From assembly GCF_000615975.1 (NCBI RefSeq), contig NZ_BAMP01000029.1, forward strand, positions 1-45,458: a stretch of 45,458 nt of DNA, written 5' to 3'. The position numbers were made by a program, and so were the translations under genes. This DNA comes from Nitratireductor aquibiodomus NL21 = JCM 21793 (lineage in GTDB: Bacteria; Pseudomonadota; Alphaproteobacteria; Rhizobiales; Rhizobiaceae). Below the pieces are notes generated by a model that searched no databases, was not told the origin of the DNA, and was given only the letters and a program-made list of their open reading frames with translations. Below, piece by piece: positions 1-7,577 of this stretch. The stretch's first letter is position 1. Each line of letters starts with the position of its first letter.

Positions 1-84
1 GTCATGCTGCCCTTGGTTGTCCAGAACCATCCGAACCGCGCGCTCGCGGACTTCGGGAGAAGACTTGTTCGCTGTCTTGCTCAT
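1..84 (-). CDS. IS3-family transposase OrfA, N-terminal fragment cut by window edge
   Basis: The first 28 codons of an OrfA-type protein are visible, starting at ATG 84. The translation begins MSKTANKSSPEVRERAVRMV, which matches the helix-turn-helix start of IS3 OrfA proteins (typically S-P-E-V-R-E-R-A-V-R-M-V). OrfA is the DNA-binding part, and the active transposase is normally made by frameshifting into a downstream OrfB that carries the DDE catalytic residues; that part lies outside the window. Whether the element is intact cannot be judged. Confidence 0.75.
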   Translation of the reverse strand, partial: MSKTANKSSPEVRERAVRMVLDNQGQHD

Positions 85-137
85 GATGCTCCATCCTACT
101 CAAGAGTTGGAGCCTCCGACAAACCCGGCGCGGTTCA
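1..137 (-). mobile_element. End of an IS3-family insertion sequence (partial)
   Basis: Read on the minus strand, the element begins at 137 with TGAACCGCGCCGGGTTTGTC, a terminal repeat of the TG-starting type common in IS3-family elements of Rhizobiales. It runs off the left edge of the window through the start of the transposase gene. The target-site duplication and the other end cannot be seen. The assignment rests on the terminal sequence and on the orfA-like N-terminus next to it. Confidence 0.75.
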
Positions 138-268
138 TAGCGTCCTTCACGGCGAGAAAGGTAGGAAGCGCAAGCCATGGCATCTCCGTGTACATTTGTG
201 CGAGATGTCTCACAGCTTCTGGAACCTCTGTTCCATGTAACTGGCTGATATTGCTTGCGTACTCAAAA
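138..268. other. Low-GC scrap between the IS end and the tRNA 3' end
   Basis: This 131-bp stretch is visibly less GC-rich than the rest of the window. A minus-strand reading frame is open across it (F-E-Y-A-S-N-I-S-Q-L-H-G ...), but it has no start codon of its own outside the tRNA and is cut by the IS at 137. It could be the tail of a gene disrupted by the IS, or the edge of an element integrated at the 3' end of the tRNA gene. I do not recognise the peptide. Confidence 0.3.
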
Positions 269-345
269 TGGTAGCGGAGGAGGGATTCGAACCCCCGACA
301 CAAGGATTATGATTCCTCTGCTCTAACCGACTGAGCTACTCCGCC
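269..345 (-). tRNA. tRNA-Met (CAT), elongator type
   Basis: On the minus strand the 77-nt gene begins GGCGGAGTAGCTCAG and ends with an encoded CCA. The acceptor stem GGCGGAG pairs with CTCCGCT, with one G-U pair at the first position. The D-loop, the anticodon arm with loop ATCATAA (anticodon CAT) and the T-arm GGTTCGAATCC are all canonical. A 1-72 pair in the acceptor stem indicates elongator rather than initiator tRNA-Met; initiators have an unpaired C1-A72. The 3' end faces the IS element at the left edge. Confidence 0.97.
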
Positions 346-575
346 GCCAGGAGGCTTCAGGAACCAGTGTCGAAACCAGTCCGGTGCCTCACGAAGACGC
401 GCGGATATAAGGTGGCGTTGTCTGTTGTGTCAAGCGGGGGAGACCGTTTCTTCGGGGAATTTGTCGTGGCTTACAAATTCGCTTAAGAAATGACCGGGTT
501 TTCAAGGGCAGGGTTGAGTCGCGGGGGCGGCGTCTGTATGTGTTTTCAGCGCCAAAATCTCGGGCGAAGGATTTT

Positions 576-1529
576 ATGAAACCGCGTATTGCCGTACTCG
601 GATGTGGCTATTGGGGCTCTAACCACATTCGCACGCTTAAGTCTCTCGGAGTGCTGGCTGCCGTGTCCGATGCCAATGAGGCGCGGGCTGAAGGCTTTGC
701 CAGCGAGCATGATTGTGTGGCGATATCGCCGGAAGCGCTTTTCGAGCATGCCGGGATCGACGCAATCGTTCTGGCCCTGCCGCCGCAGTTTCATGCCGAG
801 TATGCCATTCGCGCCATGCGCTCCGGCAAGGACGTTCTTGTCGAGAAACCGATTGCTCTCACGGTGGATGATGCGCAGCGCGCCGTTGCCGTCGCGCGCG
901 AAACCGGACGCATCATCATGGTCGGTCATGTGCTGCGCTTTCACCCGGCATTCGAGAAGCTCAAGGAGCTGATCGATAAGGGGGATCTCGGCGAGATCCG
1001 CTATATTCACTCGCACCGCCTCGGCCTTGGCAAGTTCCACACCGAGAACGATGCCCTGTGGGATCTGGCGCCGCACGATCTCTCGATGATTCTCGCGCTG
1101 ACCGGCGTTGCGCCGGAAGAGGTGCGCGGTGAGGGCGCGGCGCTGCTCGATCACCTGAGCGACTTCGCGCATCTGCATATGCGCTTCCCCGGCGGTCTGC
1201 GCAGCCATCTCTTCACCTCGAGGCTCAACCCCTATCGCGAGCGCCGCCTGACGGTCGTTGGTGACAAGGCGATGGCTGTGTTCGACGATGTCGAACCATG
1301 GGGGCGCAAGCTTGCCGTCTATCGGCATGCGGTCTGGCACGACAGCGGGCACTGGGCCTTCACCACCAATGAGCCGACCTATGTGGATGTGGAAGAGGGA
1401 ATGCCGCTCACGCGTGAGCTGCAGCATTTCCTCGATTGCATCGAAACGCGCGGCGAGCCGCGCACGACCGGGGAAGAAGCCATTGAGGTTCTTCGTATTC
1501 TGACAGCCGGTTCAGTAACACATGGCTGA
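576..1529 (+). CDS. Gfo/Idh/MocA-family NAD(P)-dependent oxidoreductase
   Basis: A 317-residue protein. It opens with a Rossmann nucleotide-binding motif (V-L-G-C-G-Y-W-G, residues 7-14) and has the family signature EKP at 90-92, where the Lys is catalytic. A W-D-L-A-P-H-D segment in the C-terminal domain supplies the usual Asp/His near the substrate. The family oxidises sugar, nucleotide-sugar or inositol hydroxyls. The sequence resembles UDP-N-acetylhexosamine 3-dehydrogenases (GnnA/WlbA type), but the substrate is not provable from this. I chose ATG 576 over 540 because the conserved MKPRIAVLG starts there behind an AAGG ribosome site. It stands alone, convergent with mnmA. Confidence 0.85.
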   Translation: MKPRIAVLGCGYWGSNHIRTLKSLGVLAAVSDANEARAEGFASEHDCVAISPEALFEHAGIDAIVLALPPQFHAEYAIRAMRSGKDVLVEKPIALTVDDAQRAVAVARETGRIIMVGHVLRFHPAFEKLKELIDKGDLGEIRYIHSHRLGLGKFHTENDALWDLAPHDLSMILALTGVAPEEVRGEGAALLDHLSDFAHLHMRFPGGLRSHLFTSRLNPYRERRLTVVGDKAMAVFDDVEPWGRKLAVYRHAVWHDSGHWAFTTNEPTYVDVEEGMPLTRELQHFLDCIETRGEPRTTGEEAIEVLRILTAGSVTHG

Positions 1530-1533
1530 CGCA

Positions 1534-1569
1534 TTTTACGGGACAGGCGAAAGCGTATGCCCCGTAAAA
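1534..1569. terminator. Inverted repeat between convergent genes, possible bidirectional terminator
   Basis: TTTTACGGG (1534-1542) is an exact inverted copy of CCCGTAAAA (1561-1569), with an 18-nt loop. It lies just after the oxidoreductase stop and before the end of the opposing mnmA, where a shared terminator would be expected. The A/T ends could supply a U-tract in either direction. The long loop makes this uncertain. Confidence 0.4.
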
Positions 1570-1630
1570 AACTGCGCTTCATCGAGGCCGTGAGCCCGTC
1601 GGAAGGCCGGCCTCTCCCGGGCGCGTGTTC

Positions 1631-2811
1631 TCAGGCGCTCTGGGCCGTTGCCACCAGTCTTGTCAGCTGGGCTTCGGCTTCCCGACCCCGCTCCGAACGC
1701 TCGATAAACCCGCCGCCATAGACGCGGGCCTCATTGCCGTCATCCGAGTAAAGCACGCAGGCCTGTCCCGGGGCGACGCCGGCTTCTCCCTCGGTCAGTT
1801 CGACCAGGTCACGCCGTTCTCGTGATGCAGCACAGCCGGGCGCGGCGGGCGCGTGGAACGCACCTTCGCGAACACTTCCATGCCGCCCGAGGGCAATTCG
1901 CCGAGCGGGCTGTCGCCCAGCCAGTTGACCTGGCGCAGAAAGACCTTATGCGTTTCCAGCGCCTCACGTGGCCCGACGATGACGCGTGCATTTGCTGCAT
2001 CCAGATGCACCACATAGAGCGGCTCACCTGTCGCCACGCCGATGCCGCGCCGCTGGCCGATCGTGTAATGCATCACGCCGTCATGATGGCCGAGCCTGCG
2101 CCCGTCCAGATGCACGATCTCGCCGGGTGTCGCGGCTTCGGGCTTCAGCTTGCTGATGATGTCGGAATATTTGCCGCGCGGCACGAAACAGATGTCCTGG
2201 CTGTCCTGCTTGGTGGCGACGCTCAGGCCCATCTCCTCGGCAATGGAACGCACTTCCGGCTTCGACAGACCCCCCAGCGGAAAGCGCAGATAGTCGATCT
2301 GCTCCTGCGTTGTGGCGAAGAGGAAATAGCTCTGGTCCCGATCGGCATCCACAGGGCGGGTCAGGGCGCGGTGTGCGCCATTGGCGCGGCTGCGGATATA
2401 GTGACCGGTGGCAAGAGCATCGGCACCGAGCTCGCGCGCGGTCTCCAGAAGATCGGCGAATTTGACGGTCTGATTGCACGAAACGCAGGGGATCGGCGTT
2501 TCGCCCGCCACATAGCTCTGCGCAAAGGGATCGATCACCGCTTCGCGGAAGCGCTGCTCGTAATTCAGCACGTAGTGCGGAATGCCCAGCGTCTCGGCGA
2601 CGCGGCGCGCGTCGTCGATGTCCTGACCGGCGCAGCAGGAGCCGGGGCGGTGTGCCGCTTCGCCATGATCGTAGAGCTGCAGGGTCACGCCAACGACGTC
2701 ATAACCCTGTTTGGCCAGAATTCCGGCGACGACGGAGGAGTCCACGCCGCCAGACATCGCCACCACGATTCGGCAGTCCTGCGGGCGTCCGGGCAGGTCG
2801 AGGCTGTTCAT
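1631..2811 (-). CDS. mnmA: tRNA-specific 2-thiouridylase MnmA, frameshifted near 1807
   Basis: Makes the 2-thiouridine at the wobble position of tRNA Glu/Gln/Lys, using ATP and persulfide sulfur. The N-terminal PP-loop SGGVDS and the two catalytic cysteines (C-V-S-C-N and D-I-C-F-V) are present. Start MNSLDLPGR at 2811 is the conserved alphaproteobacterial start. The open frame runs through the sequence up to H-E-N-G-V-T and then stops at 1795. In the next frame the expected C-terminus continues ([14 protein letters not shown] ... G-G-G-F-I) to a stop at 1631. One missing G:C pair around 1807-1809 explains this. Because mnmA is rarely dispensable, a sequence error is more likely than a true null allele. 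Confidence 0.9.
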
Positions 2812-2984
2812 TTGCTTGATCTTCTTTGTCTCTGGTCGTGGGCGATTACATGCCAATGCGGCGAATATAGGTCAAGGATCGGGCGGCTGCCAGCACGAAG
2901 GTTAACGAGCGGCCTCAAGGGACGGAGCCCGGTTTCCCGGGGCTTTGCTGCCCATCCCGGCGCAATTTGAAACAAATCGGCGGC

Positions 2985-3030
2985 AAATTCCTAACACGGG
3001 ATTCATGTCCGTTACCGTATGCTTACCATG
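2985..3030 (+). promoter_or_regulatory. Candidate CtrA/CcrM-controlled promoter region of sciP
   Basis: A CtrA-like site TTAC-N7-TTAC (3012-3026, second half continuing as TTACCAT; consensus TTAA-N7-TTAA) and a GATTC CcrM methylation site (3000-3004) lie 75-100 bp before sciP. The decamer AAATTCCTAA (2985-2994) recurs before ctrA. The motif matches are direct; control by CtrA and CcrM is inferred from the Caulobacter and Brucella pathways. Confidence 0.5.
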
Positions 3031-3099
3031 TGTTTAGGCAAATTTTAAAGCCGGCGCAGTAGCTTGTGTAACGGGTCTTGAGTTCAGGTAGAGAGTACT

Positions 3100-3375
3100 A
3101 TGACCGAAATGGTTCGACCGCGCGTAAAATATGTCATCGGCCCGGATGGCAGTCCGCTGACAATCGCGGACCTGCCTCCGAGCAATACGCGCAGGTGGGT
3201 TATCCGTCGCAAGGCGGAAGTGGTGGCCGCAGTGCGCGGTGGGCTTTTGAGCCTTGAGGAGGCCTGTCAGCGTTATCGTCTGACGGTGGAGGAGTTCCTC
3301 TCATGGCAGGCTTCCATCGATGATCATGGCCTGGCGGGGCTGCGGACGACACGTATCCAGCAATATCGGCATTGA
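3100..3375 (+). CDS. sciP: SciP, small CtrA-inhibitory protein (DUF1153)
   Basis: A 91-residue protein matching the alphaproteobacterial DUF1153/SciP family along its whole length. It starts MTEMVRPRVKYVIGPDG and has the conserved helix-turn-helix core R-R-K-A-E-V-V-A-A-V-R-G-G-L-L-S and E-E-F-L-S-W-Q. In Caulobacter SciP binds CtrA at promoters and blocks recruitment of RNA polymerase in G1 cells. It lies about 1.1 kb from ctrA, with fliJ between them, which is the usual Rhizobiales arrangement. A strong terminator follows at once, so it is monocistronic. Confidence 0.93.
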   Translation: MTEMVRPRVKYVIGPDGSPLTIADLPPSNTRRWVIRRKAEVVAAVRGGLLSLEEACQRYRLTVEEFLSWQASIDDHGLAGLRTTRIQQYRH

Positions 3376-3440
3376 TCCGGTTTCGGCGCGCCCGTCCCAG
3401 GAATGGAACAGCGCGGCGACTGCCGTTCAAACCCGAAACG

Positions 3441-3471
3441 GGCCGGCGCCATGCGCCGGCCTTTTTCTTTT
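3441..3471 (+). terminator. Rho-independent terminator of sciP
   Basis: GGCCGGCGC (3441-3449) pairs perfectly with GCGCCGGCC (3453-3461) across a 3-nt loop, followed by TTTTTCTTTT. It sits 65 bp after the sciP stop. Confidence 0.9.
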
Positions 3472-3569
3472 CCGCCAATGCGGCGCCGGCAATGCTGCCC
3501 GCGCAGGAATAGCGTGAAGCCGGCGTTGGTGCACGGCTGCGTTTTCATCGGGTTTGGGTGGGCACAACG

Positions 3570-3594
3570 AAAAACGACAGGGAGACCCTGCCGT
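3570..3594 (-). terminator. Rho-independent terminator of fliJ (minus strand)
   Basis: On the minus strand a hairpin AGGG-TCT-CCCT, extended by ACG/CGT flanks with one mismatch, is followed by TCGTTTTTCG. It lies 43 bp downstream of the fliJ stop and converges with the sciP terminator. Confidence 0.7.
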
Positions 3595-3636
3595 TCAAAC
3601 CGGTTCCTCGATGTGATGTGGCTGTGGGAAGAGTGA

Positions 3637-4010
3637 TCAGCCCGTCATTGCGCGCGATGCTGCGGCATCCGGCCTTCCGCGTCCGTCACGATTCTCCAGT
3701 GCCTCGGCCTTGGCAAGCTCGGCTTCGGCCTCGGTAAGCTCCGCTTCGGCGGATTTGCGCTGTTCGATCAGCTCGGCCTGCGATGTGCGCAGGTTGTCAC
3801 GGCGCAGCCGCGCGCCTTGGCGAAAGTCGGATAGGCAAAATGGTTGAGGTCGGTGATGCCGGCCTTCGTTTCCTCGGACGTGATCTGTGCATCGAGTTCC
3901 GCGGCCATGCGGTCGAACTCGGCAATCATCGAATCCAGCTGCGCCATGCGGCGGCGCTTCTCATTAACCTGAAACTGCTTCAGTCGAACGAGGTTTTCAC
4001 GCGGCTTCAT
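3637..4010 (-). CDS. fliJ: Flagellar export protein FliJ-like, frameshifted near 3813
   Basis: A short, highly charged helical protein of about 124 residues. In the first frame it begins MKPRENLVRLKQFQVNEKR and contains N-H-F-A-Y-P-T-F-A-K-A, typical of the FliJ homologue beside ctrA in Rhizobiales. FliJ acts as a chaperone/escort at the flagellar type III export gate. The frame then breaks at 3811-3816, where one missing G in a GCGC(G)CC context restores the continuation R-R-D-N-L-R-T-S-Q-A-E-L-I-E-Q, which runs to TGA at 3637 with an Ala/Glu-rich coiled-coil tail. Start 4010 has GGGAG before it. It is divergent from ctrA and shares its regulatory region. Confidence 0.8.
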
Positions 4011-4100
4011 ACTCGATACTCCCACAATACGCACACACCAGCGCCCCTCGGCGGCTGTCCGTCCCGTTTACGCCGGGGCAGTCATCCCATGGTAATCGCA

Positions 4101-4121
4101 CTTAGGAAACAAATTCCTAAG
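4101..4121. repeat. Perfect inverted repeat CTTAGGAA-N5-TTCCTAAG
   Basis: An 8-bp perfect palindromic pair with a 5-nt centre, in the fliJ-ctrA divergent region about 90 bp from the fliJ start. No T-run follows, so it is not a terminator. The symmetry and position suggest a dimeric regulator binding site. Its right arm is part of AAATTCCTAA, which is also found before sciP. Confidence 0.6.
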
Positions 4122-4135
4122 ATTTGACCCCTTCG

Positions 4136-4389
4136 GTAACCATTCGTTTACGGGCATTGTTAATCATAAGGACGATGGCTTAAGGCACGGTAAAGATTAT
4201 GCGTCAGAAAGCCGTAATTTGATTGCTGGGAGAGTCGGTTAGCTGAAATTGCTAATGTGATTCGATCTGTTTAAGAGCGGATATTTGACCATTGGAATCA
4301 ATGCGGTGCCTTCGAAAGCTGAAAAGGGAATCTGGTGCTTGCCAGACCGAATTAGATTTTGTTAACCATTAACTGGCAGCCTCCGATTC
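4136..4389 (+). promoter_or_regulatory. ctrA control region: CtrA-like half-sites and five GANTC sites
   Basis: GANTC sites occur at 4232, 4259, 4295, 4328 and 4385: five in 158 bp, against about one per 290 bp expected at about 62% GC. CtrA-like sequences are GTAA-N7-TTTA (4136-4150), TTAATCAT (4160-4167), TTAA-N7-TAAA (4180-4194) and TTAACCATTAAC (4362-4373). This fits methylation-dependent, autoregulated ctrA transcription as described in Caulobacter and Brucella; the role of each site is inferred. Confidence 0.65.
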
Positions 4390-4453
4390 AGGCAATCATT
4401 GCTTCGGTGCCGGGTGCCTGCCAGGCCGGGTCGGCGGCGAAAAGGGGATAAAG

Positions 4454-5149
4454 ATGCGCGTTTTGCTGATTGAAGACGACAGTGCCACGGCACAGAGCAT
4501 CGAACTGATGCTCAAGTCCGAGAGCTTCAATGTCTATACGACGGACCTCGGAGAAGAGGGCGTCGATCTCGGTAAGCTCTACGACTACGATATTATTCTG
4601 CTCGATCTCAACCTGCCGGATATGTCGGGTTACGAGGTTCTGCGGACACTGCGCCTTTCGAAGGTGAAGACGCCGATCCTTATTCTCTCCGGCATGGCCG
4701 GTATCGAGGACAAGGTGCGCGGCCTGGGCTTTGGCGCAGACGATTACATGACCAAGCCGTTCCACAAGGACGAGCTGGTGGCGCGCATTCATGCCATCGT
4801 GCGCCGTTCCAAGGGGCATGCCCAGTCGGTCATCACGACAGGCGATCTGATCGTCAATCTCGACGCCAAGACGGTCGAGGTCGGTGGTCAGCGTGTTCAC
4901 CTGACCGGCAAGGAATACCAGATGCTGGAGCTGCTTTCGCTCCGTAAGGGAACGACGCTCACCAAGGAAATGTTCCTCAACCACCTTTATGGCGGCATGG
5001 ATGAGCCGGAACTGAAGATCATCGACGTGTTTATCTGCAAGCTTCGCAAGAAGCTGGATGCGGCGTCCGGCGGTCAAAATTTCATCGAGACGGTATGGGG
5101 CCGCGGTTATGTGCTGCGCGAGCCCGAGGAAATTCGCGAAAGCGCCTGA
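4454..5149 (+). CDS. ctrA: Cell cycle master response regulator CtrA
   Basis: An OmpR-class regulator of 231 residues: receiver domain (about 1-115) with acidic pocket E7-D8-D9, phospho-acceptor D51 (I-L-L-D-L-N-L-P-D) and K-P-F, then a winged-helix DNA-binding domain (about 125-225) ending [13 protein letters not shown]. The sequence is nearly invariant among alphaproteobacteria. CtrA~P binds TTAA-N7-TTAA, represses replication initiation and activates division, flagellar and envelope genes. It is phosphorylated through CckA and ChpT, and chpT is 0.6 kb downstream on the other strand. The C-terminus ends ...RESA; two small residues at the end are typical of ClpXP-degraded CtrA. Confidence 0.98.
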   Translation: MRVLLIEDDSATAQSIELMLKSESFNVYTTDLGEEGVDLGKLYDYDIILLDLNLPDMSGYEVLRTLRLSKVKTPILILSGMAGIEDKVRGLGFGADDYMTKPFHKDELVARIHAIVRRSKGHAQSVITTGDLIVNLDAKTVEVGGQRVHLTGKEYQMLELLSLRKGTTLTKEMFLNHLYGGMDEPELKIIDVFICKLRKKLDAASGGQNFIETVWGRGYVLREPEEIRESA

Positions 5150-5180
5150 TCCTGCTCCTGCATCCCCTTCAAGAACGCGC

Positions 5181-5207
5181 AAACCCGGCCGCGAGGCCGG
5201 GTTTTTT
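5181..5207 (+). terminator. Rho-independent terminator of ctrA
   Basis: AAACCCGGCC (5181-5190) and GGCCGGGTTT (5195-5204) form a perfect 10-bp stem with loop GCGA, continuing into further T residues. It lies about 32 bp after the ctrA stop. Confidence 0.9.
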
Positions 5208-5252
5208 GCGTTTTTAACTTGGTAAGACGTTCGGCAAATGGGTCCTGAACCC

Positions 5253-5621
5253 TTAAGCTGCCGTTTGAAACTCGCGGAACTGCTCGAGCAACTGGGCGCG
5301 GGTGAAGGGTTTTAGCATATAGCCCTGCGCACCGGCACGCTTGGCCCGCATGATCGCGCCGAGGTCGAGTTCGGCCAGACACAGAAGCACATGCGGTTTG
5401 AATTCGGCTGGAAGCGCCATCAGTCGGCGCACAAGGTCGCTCGAATCCATGTCCGGCAGCGAACTGTCGATAATGATGATATCGGCCATATCATGGGCGG
5501 AGAGGTCGAGCGCCTCCTGTCCAGTGGCGGCCTCCGTGACCATCATCTCAGCACTGGTCAGGATCCGTTTGGCGACTTTCCGGATAACGCTCGAATCGTC
5601 GACGATCAGGCAGCGAGCCAT
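5253..5621 (-). CDS. Single-domain response regulator upstream-adjacent to ctrA and downstream of chpT
   Basis: A 122-residue stand-alone receiver domain with no output domain: D-D pocket (V-D-D-S, residues 8-9), phospho-acceptor D52 in I-I-I-I-D-S-S-L-P-D, and conserved Lys in Y-M-L-K-P-F. Start MARCLIVDD at 5621 is preferred over 5684 because the receiver fold begins there. It is on the same strand as chpT, 101 bp downstream of it. Similar receivers are found next to chpT in other alphaproteobacteria. It is not CpdR by sequence. A role as an extra phosphate acceptor from ChpT or a CckA-like kinase is an inference from position. Confidence 0.85.
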   Translation of the reverse strand: MARCLIVDDSSVIRKVAKRILTSAEMMVTEAATGQEALDLSAHDMADIIIIDSSLPDMDSSDLVRRLMALPAEFKPHVLLCLAELDLGAIMRAKRAGAQGYMLKPFTRAQLLEQFREFQTAA

Positions 5622-5722
5622 CTTCCATACCCTTTCACGCAATGCAGTCTGCCGCTGACAGCAGACAGGGGGACTATGACGCAACGCTGGTAAAGCCGCC
5701 GCAAAGACTTATGGTTAAAAGT

Positions 5723-6361
5723 CTATTTTCTCGCGGACAGGATGATTTCTTCTGCTGTTGCGCGAATGTTGACGGTCATGCCGGTCTCACGGGCCAGCAG
5801 CAGCGTGTAGTAAAACTGTACGCTGTGGGCGTCGATCGGCTCTTCGGGCCTGCTTCCCGAATGAAGCTCCAGAAATTTCGGCGGCACGCGAAGCATCGGG
5901 CCTTCCGCAGCGATCCTGAAGGCGGGAGCGTTATCCAGGTCTTCCAGGTAAACACGCAGTTTGCCACCGCGCGGAATGGCGGAATTGGCGACCAGCAGCA
6001 GGTTCAGCAGAAGCTTTACCTGGTTTTTGGGCAAAAGCGCGCGGGCGCCGTGCCACTCGAGGTCAGGCTTTTCGTTGGAGATGAAGGCCGTCGCCACCGA
6101 TTGCGCGTCGCCGGTGTCTATCTGCATGCCCGCCGATCCGGCCGCGCCGAAGGCGATGCGCGCAAACTGCAGCCGTGCCGAGGCGTTTACCGCGCTGGCG
6201 CGGATCAGTGCCATCGCATCTTCGTCGGCGCCGCCCTCGTCCAGCAGTTCAAGGCCATTGTTGATGGCACCCACCGGCGAGATGATGTCATGACAAACGC
6301 GGCTGCACAGAAGAGCGGCGAGATCGGTCGCGCTCAGCGAGAAAAGTTCGGACATGGGCAT
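5723..6361 (-). CDS. chpT: Histidine phosphotransferase ChpT
   Basis: A 212-residue protein with a DHp-like helical hairpin carrying the phosphorylatable His24 (C-H-D-I-I-S-P-V-G-A-I-N-N-G), followed by a degenerate ATPase-like domain. This is the ChpT family pattern; it does not bind ATP. ChpT relays phosphate from the hybrid kinase CckA to CtrA and CpdR. GGAGG lies 4 nt before ATG 6361, and the next ATG (6355) is equally possible and better spaced. Its location next to ctrA is a well-conserved rhizobial arrangement. Confidence 0.93.
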   Translation of the reverse strand: MPMSELFSLSATDLAALLCSRVCHDIISPVGAINNGLELLDEGGADEDAMALIRASAVNASARLQFARIAFGAAGSAGMQIDTGDAQSVATAFISNEKPDLEWHGARALLPKNQVKLLLNLLLVANSAIPRGGKLRVYLEDLDNAPAFRIAAEGPMLRVPPKFLELHSGSRPEEPIDAHSVQFYYTLLLARETGMTVNIRATAEEIILSARK

Positions 6362-6828
6362 CTGTCCTCCAGATGTTGTTGCATCGGGCCATCGCCGCCT
6401 GCTGATGCGCGGTGCTGGCCGGTCCTTGCTCTAGATCGCCGCACGTCCGTCAGGACGCACCAGGGACGATCCAAACTATTCATCGAGCATCGGAATAATC
6501 CGAAAACCGGATCCCACTTTTCGGTCCGATGCTCTAGTGGTCCTGACTTCGAACAGGTTCCAGTCTCCAACCAAATCCGATCGTAGCCGAATCAGAGCAT
6601 GGAACGCGCTGCTTCTGGTTACACAGGCGGGCGAAAACCGGCAACAGTTTGGCCGGAAATGGCGTCCGGCGCAGGCGGGCTTTCCGCGCTTCAGGCCATC
6701 TGCCGGCCATGTTTCAGCTTGAGGTTAACAGTTGGAAAAGATTCGCGGCCTATTTTGAAGCAATCGTGGCTCAGCGCGGGGTAACGGTGGGCGGTCCAAG
6801 ACAGCCACTCATGGATGGAGAATGAACA
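6362..6828. other. 467-bp intergenic region between chpT and eipA
   Basis: There is no credible gene here. It contains the palindromic element at 6485-6534, a GAATC at 6590 and a GATTC (6740-6744) near a TTAAC at 6725-6729, about 90-105 bp before eipA. Those last two may belong to the eipA promoter, which in Brucella is CtrA-regulated. Confidence 0.5.
6485..6534. repeat. Dispersed intergenic palindromic element
   Basis: GAGCATCGGA (6485-6494) and TCCGATGCTC (6525-6534) form a perfect 10-bp outer stem. Inside it CCGAAAA (6500-6506) pairs with TTTTCGG (6518-6524). The core CCGAAAACCGGATCCCACTT is the kind of short intergenic repeat found in many copies in Rhizobiales genomes. Only one copy is seen in this window, so the repeat status rests on prior knowledge of the motif. 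Confidence 0.65.
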
Positions 6829-7418
6829 ATGCCTGCAAGGCTTTTTGACTGGACGCGGTTCATCCAGGTCGTGCTGGTGGTTTTCGCGGTCGGCCTTGGC
6901 GCCATTTCCCTGACCACCAACACGGCGCGGGCCAATAACGGCTATACGGCGCAGGAAATCGTCGATGCCGGGCACGGCTTCTTCGGCGCGACCACAGGCG
7001 GTCTGGCGACACTGGTCGAGAAGGTCTTTTCTCAATACGGCTTGCCGAACGGATATGTCCTTGGCGAGGAAGGCTCCGGCGCGTTCATCGGCGGTCTGAC
7101 CTATGGCGAGGGCATGCTCTACACAAAGAACGCCGGTGATCATAAGGTGTTCTGGCAGGGGCCCTCGATTGGCTGGGACTATGGCGGCCAGGGATCACGG
7201 GTCATGATCCTCGTCTACAATCTCAATTCGGTGAACGATCTTTACCGTCGTTTCGGCGGTGTTGCCGGCTCTGCCTATCTGGTGGCCGGCCTTGGCTTCA
7301 ACGCGCTCACCAATGACAACATGATCCTGGTTCCAATCCGCACCGGGGTCGGTGCGCGGCTCGGCGTCAATCTGGGGTATCTGAAGATGACCCCGCAGCG
7401 ACCTGGAACCCTTTCTGA
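6829..7418 (+). CDS. eipA: EipA-like DUF1134 envelope protein, frameshifted near 7400
   Basis: A secreted protein of about 196 residues. A hydrophobic signal segment (residues about 12-30, cleavage likely after A-R-A) precedes a DUF1134 domain rich in Gly (F-G-A-T-T-G-G-L-A, G-E-E-G-S-G-A-F-I-G-G-L, Y-G-G-Q-G-S-R). In Brucella the homologue EipA sits in the periplasm, supports envelope integrity and virulence, and is a CtrA target; its position beside ctrA and chpT fits. The family ends Y-L-K-x-T-P-x-x-T-W-N-P-F. Here that ending appears in the neighbouring frame (T-W-N-P-F-stop at 7418), so one base is missing near 7400. The uncorrected frame would run on to 7533 with an unrelated tail. GGAG precedes the start. 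Confidence 0.85.
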
Positions 7419-7577
7419 CGTGGTTTCGAATGGCGGCGCGTTGAACAATCCCGCGCCGCTGCGAAGGGCGAAAACCGCTTCACGAGCGTATCAGCTTGAC
7501 CTGCGTGTCGTTTTGCGTGACCCAATGAGGTGACAACTGCAGATGCAGGGCTTCGCTGAAGATATGGGTTTCATGCG

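Noticed and set aside
100-303. Minus-strand frame of 67 codons across the tRNA and the IS end
   Set aside because: It starts inside the tRNA gene and ends inside the IS; no plausible start of its own. Kept only as a low-GC scrap.
546-1427. Long minus-strand frame opposite the Gfo/Idh/MocA gene
   Set aside because: An antisense shadow typical of high-GC DNA; no family features, while the plus frame has clear motifs.
1822-2970. 382-codon plus-strand frame opposite mnmA
   Set aside because: Antisense shadow of a recognised gene; composition is the reflection of MnmA codons.
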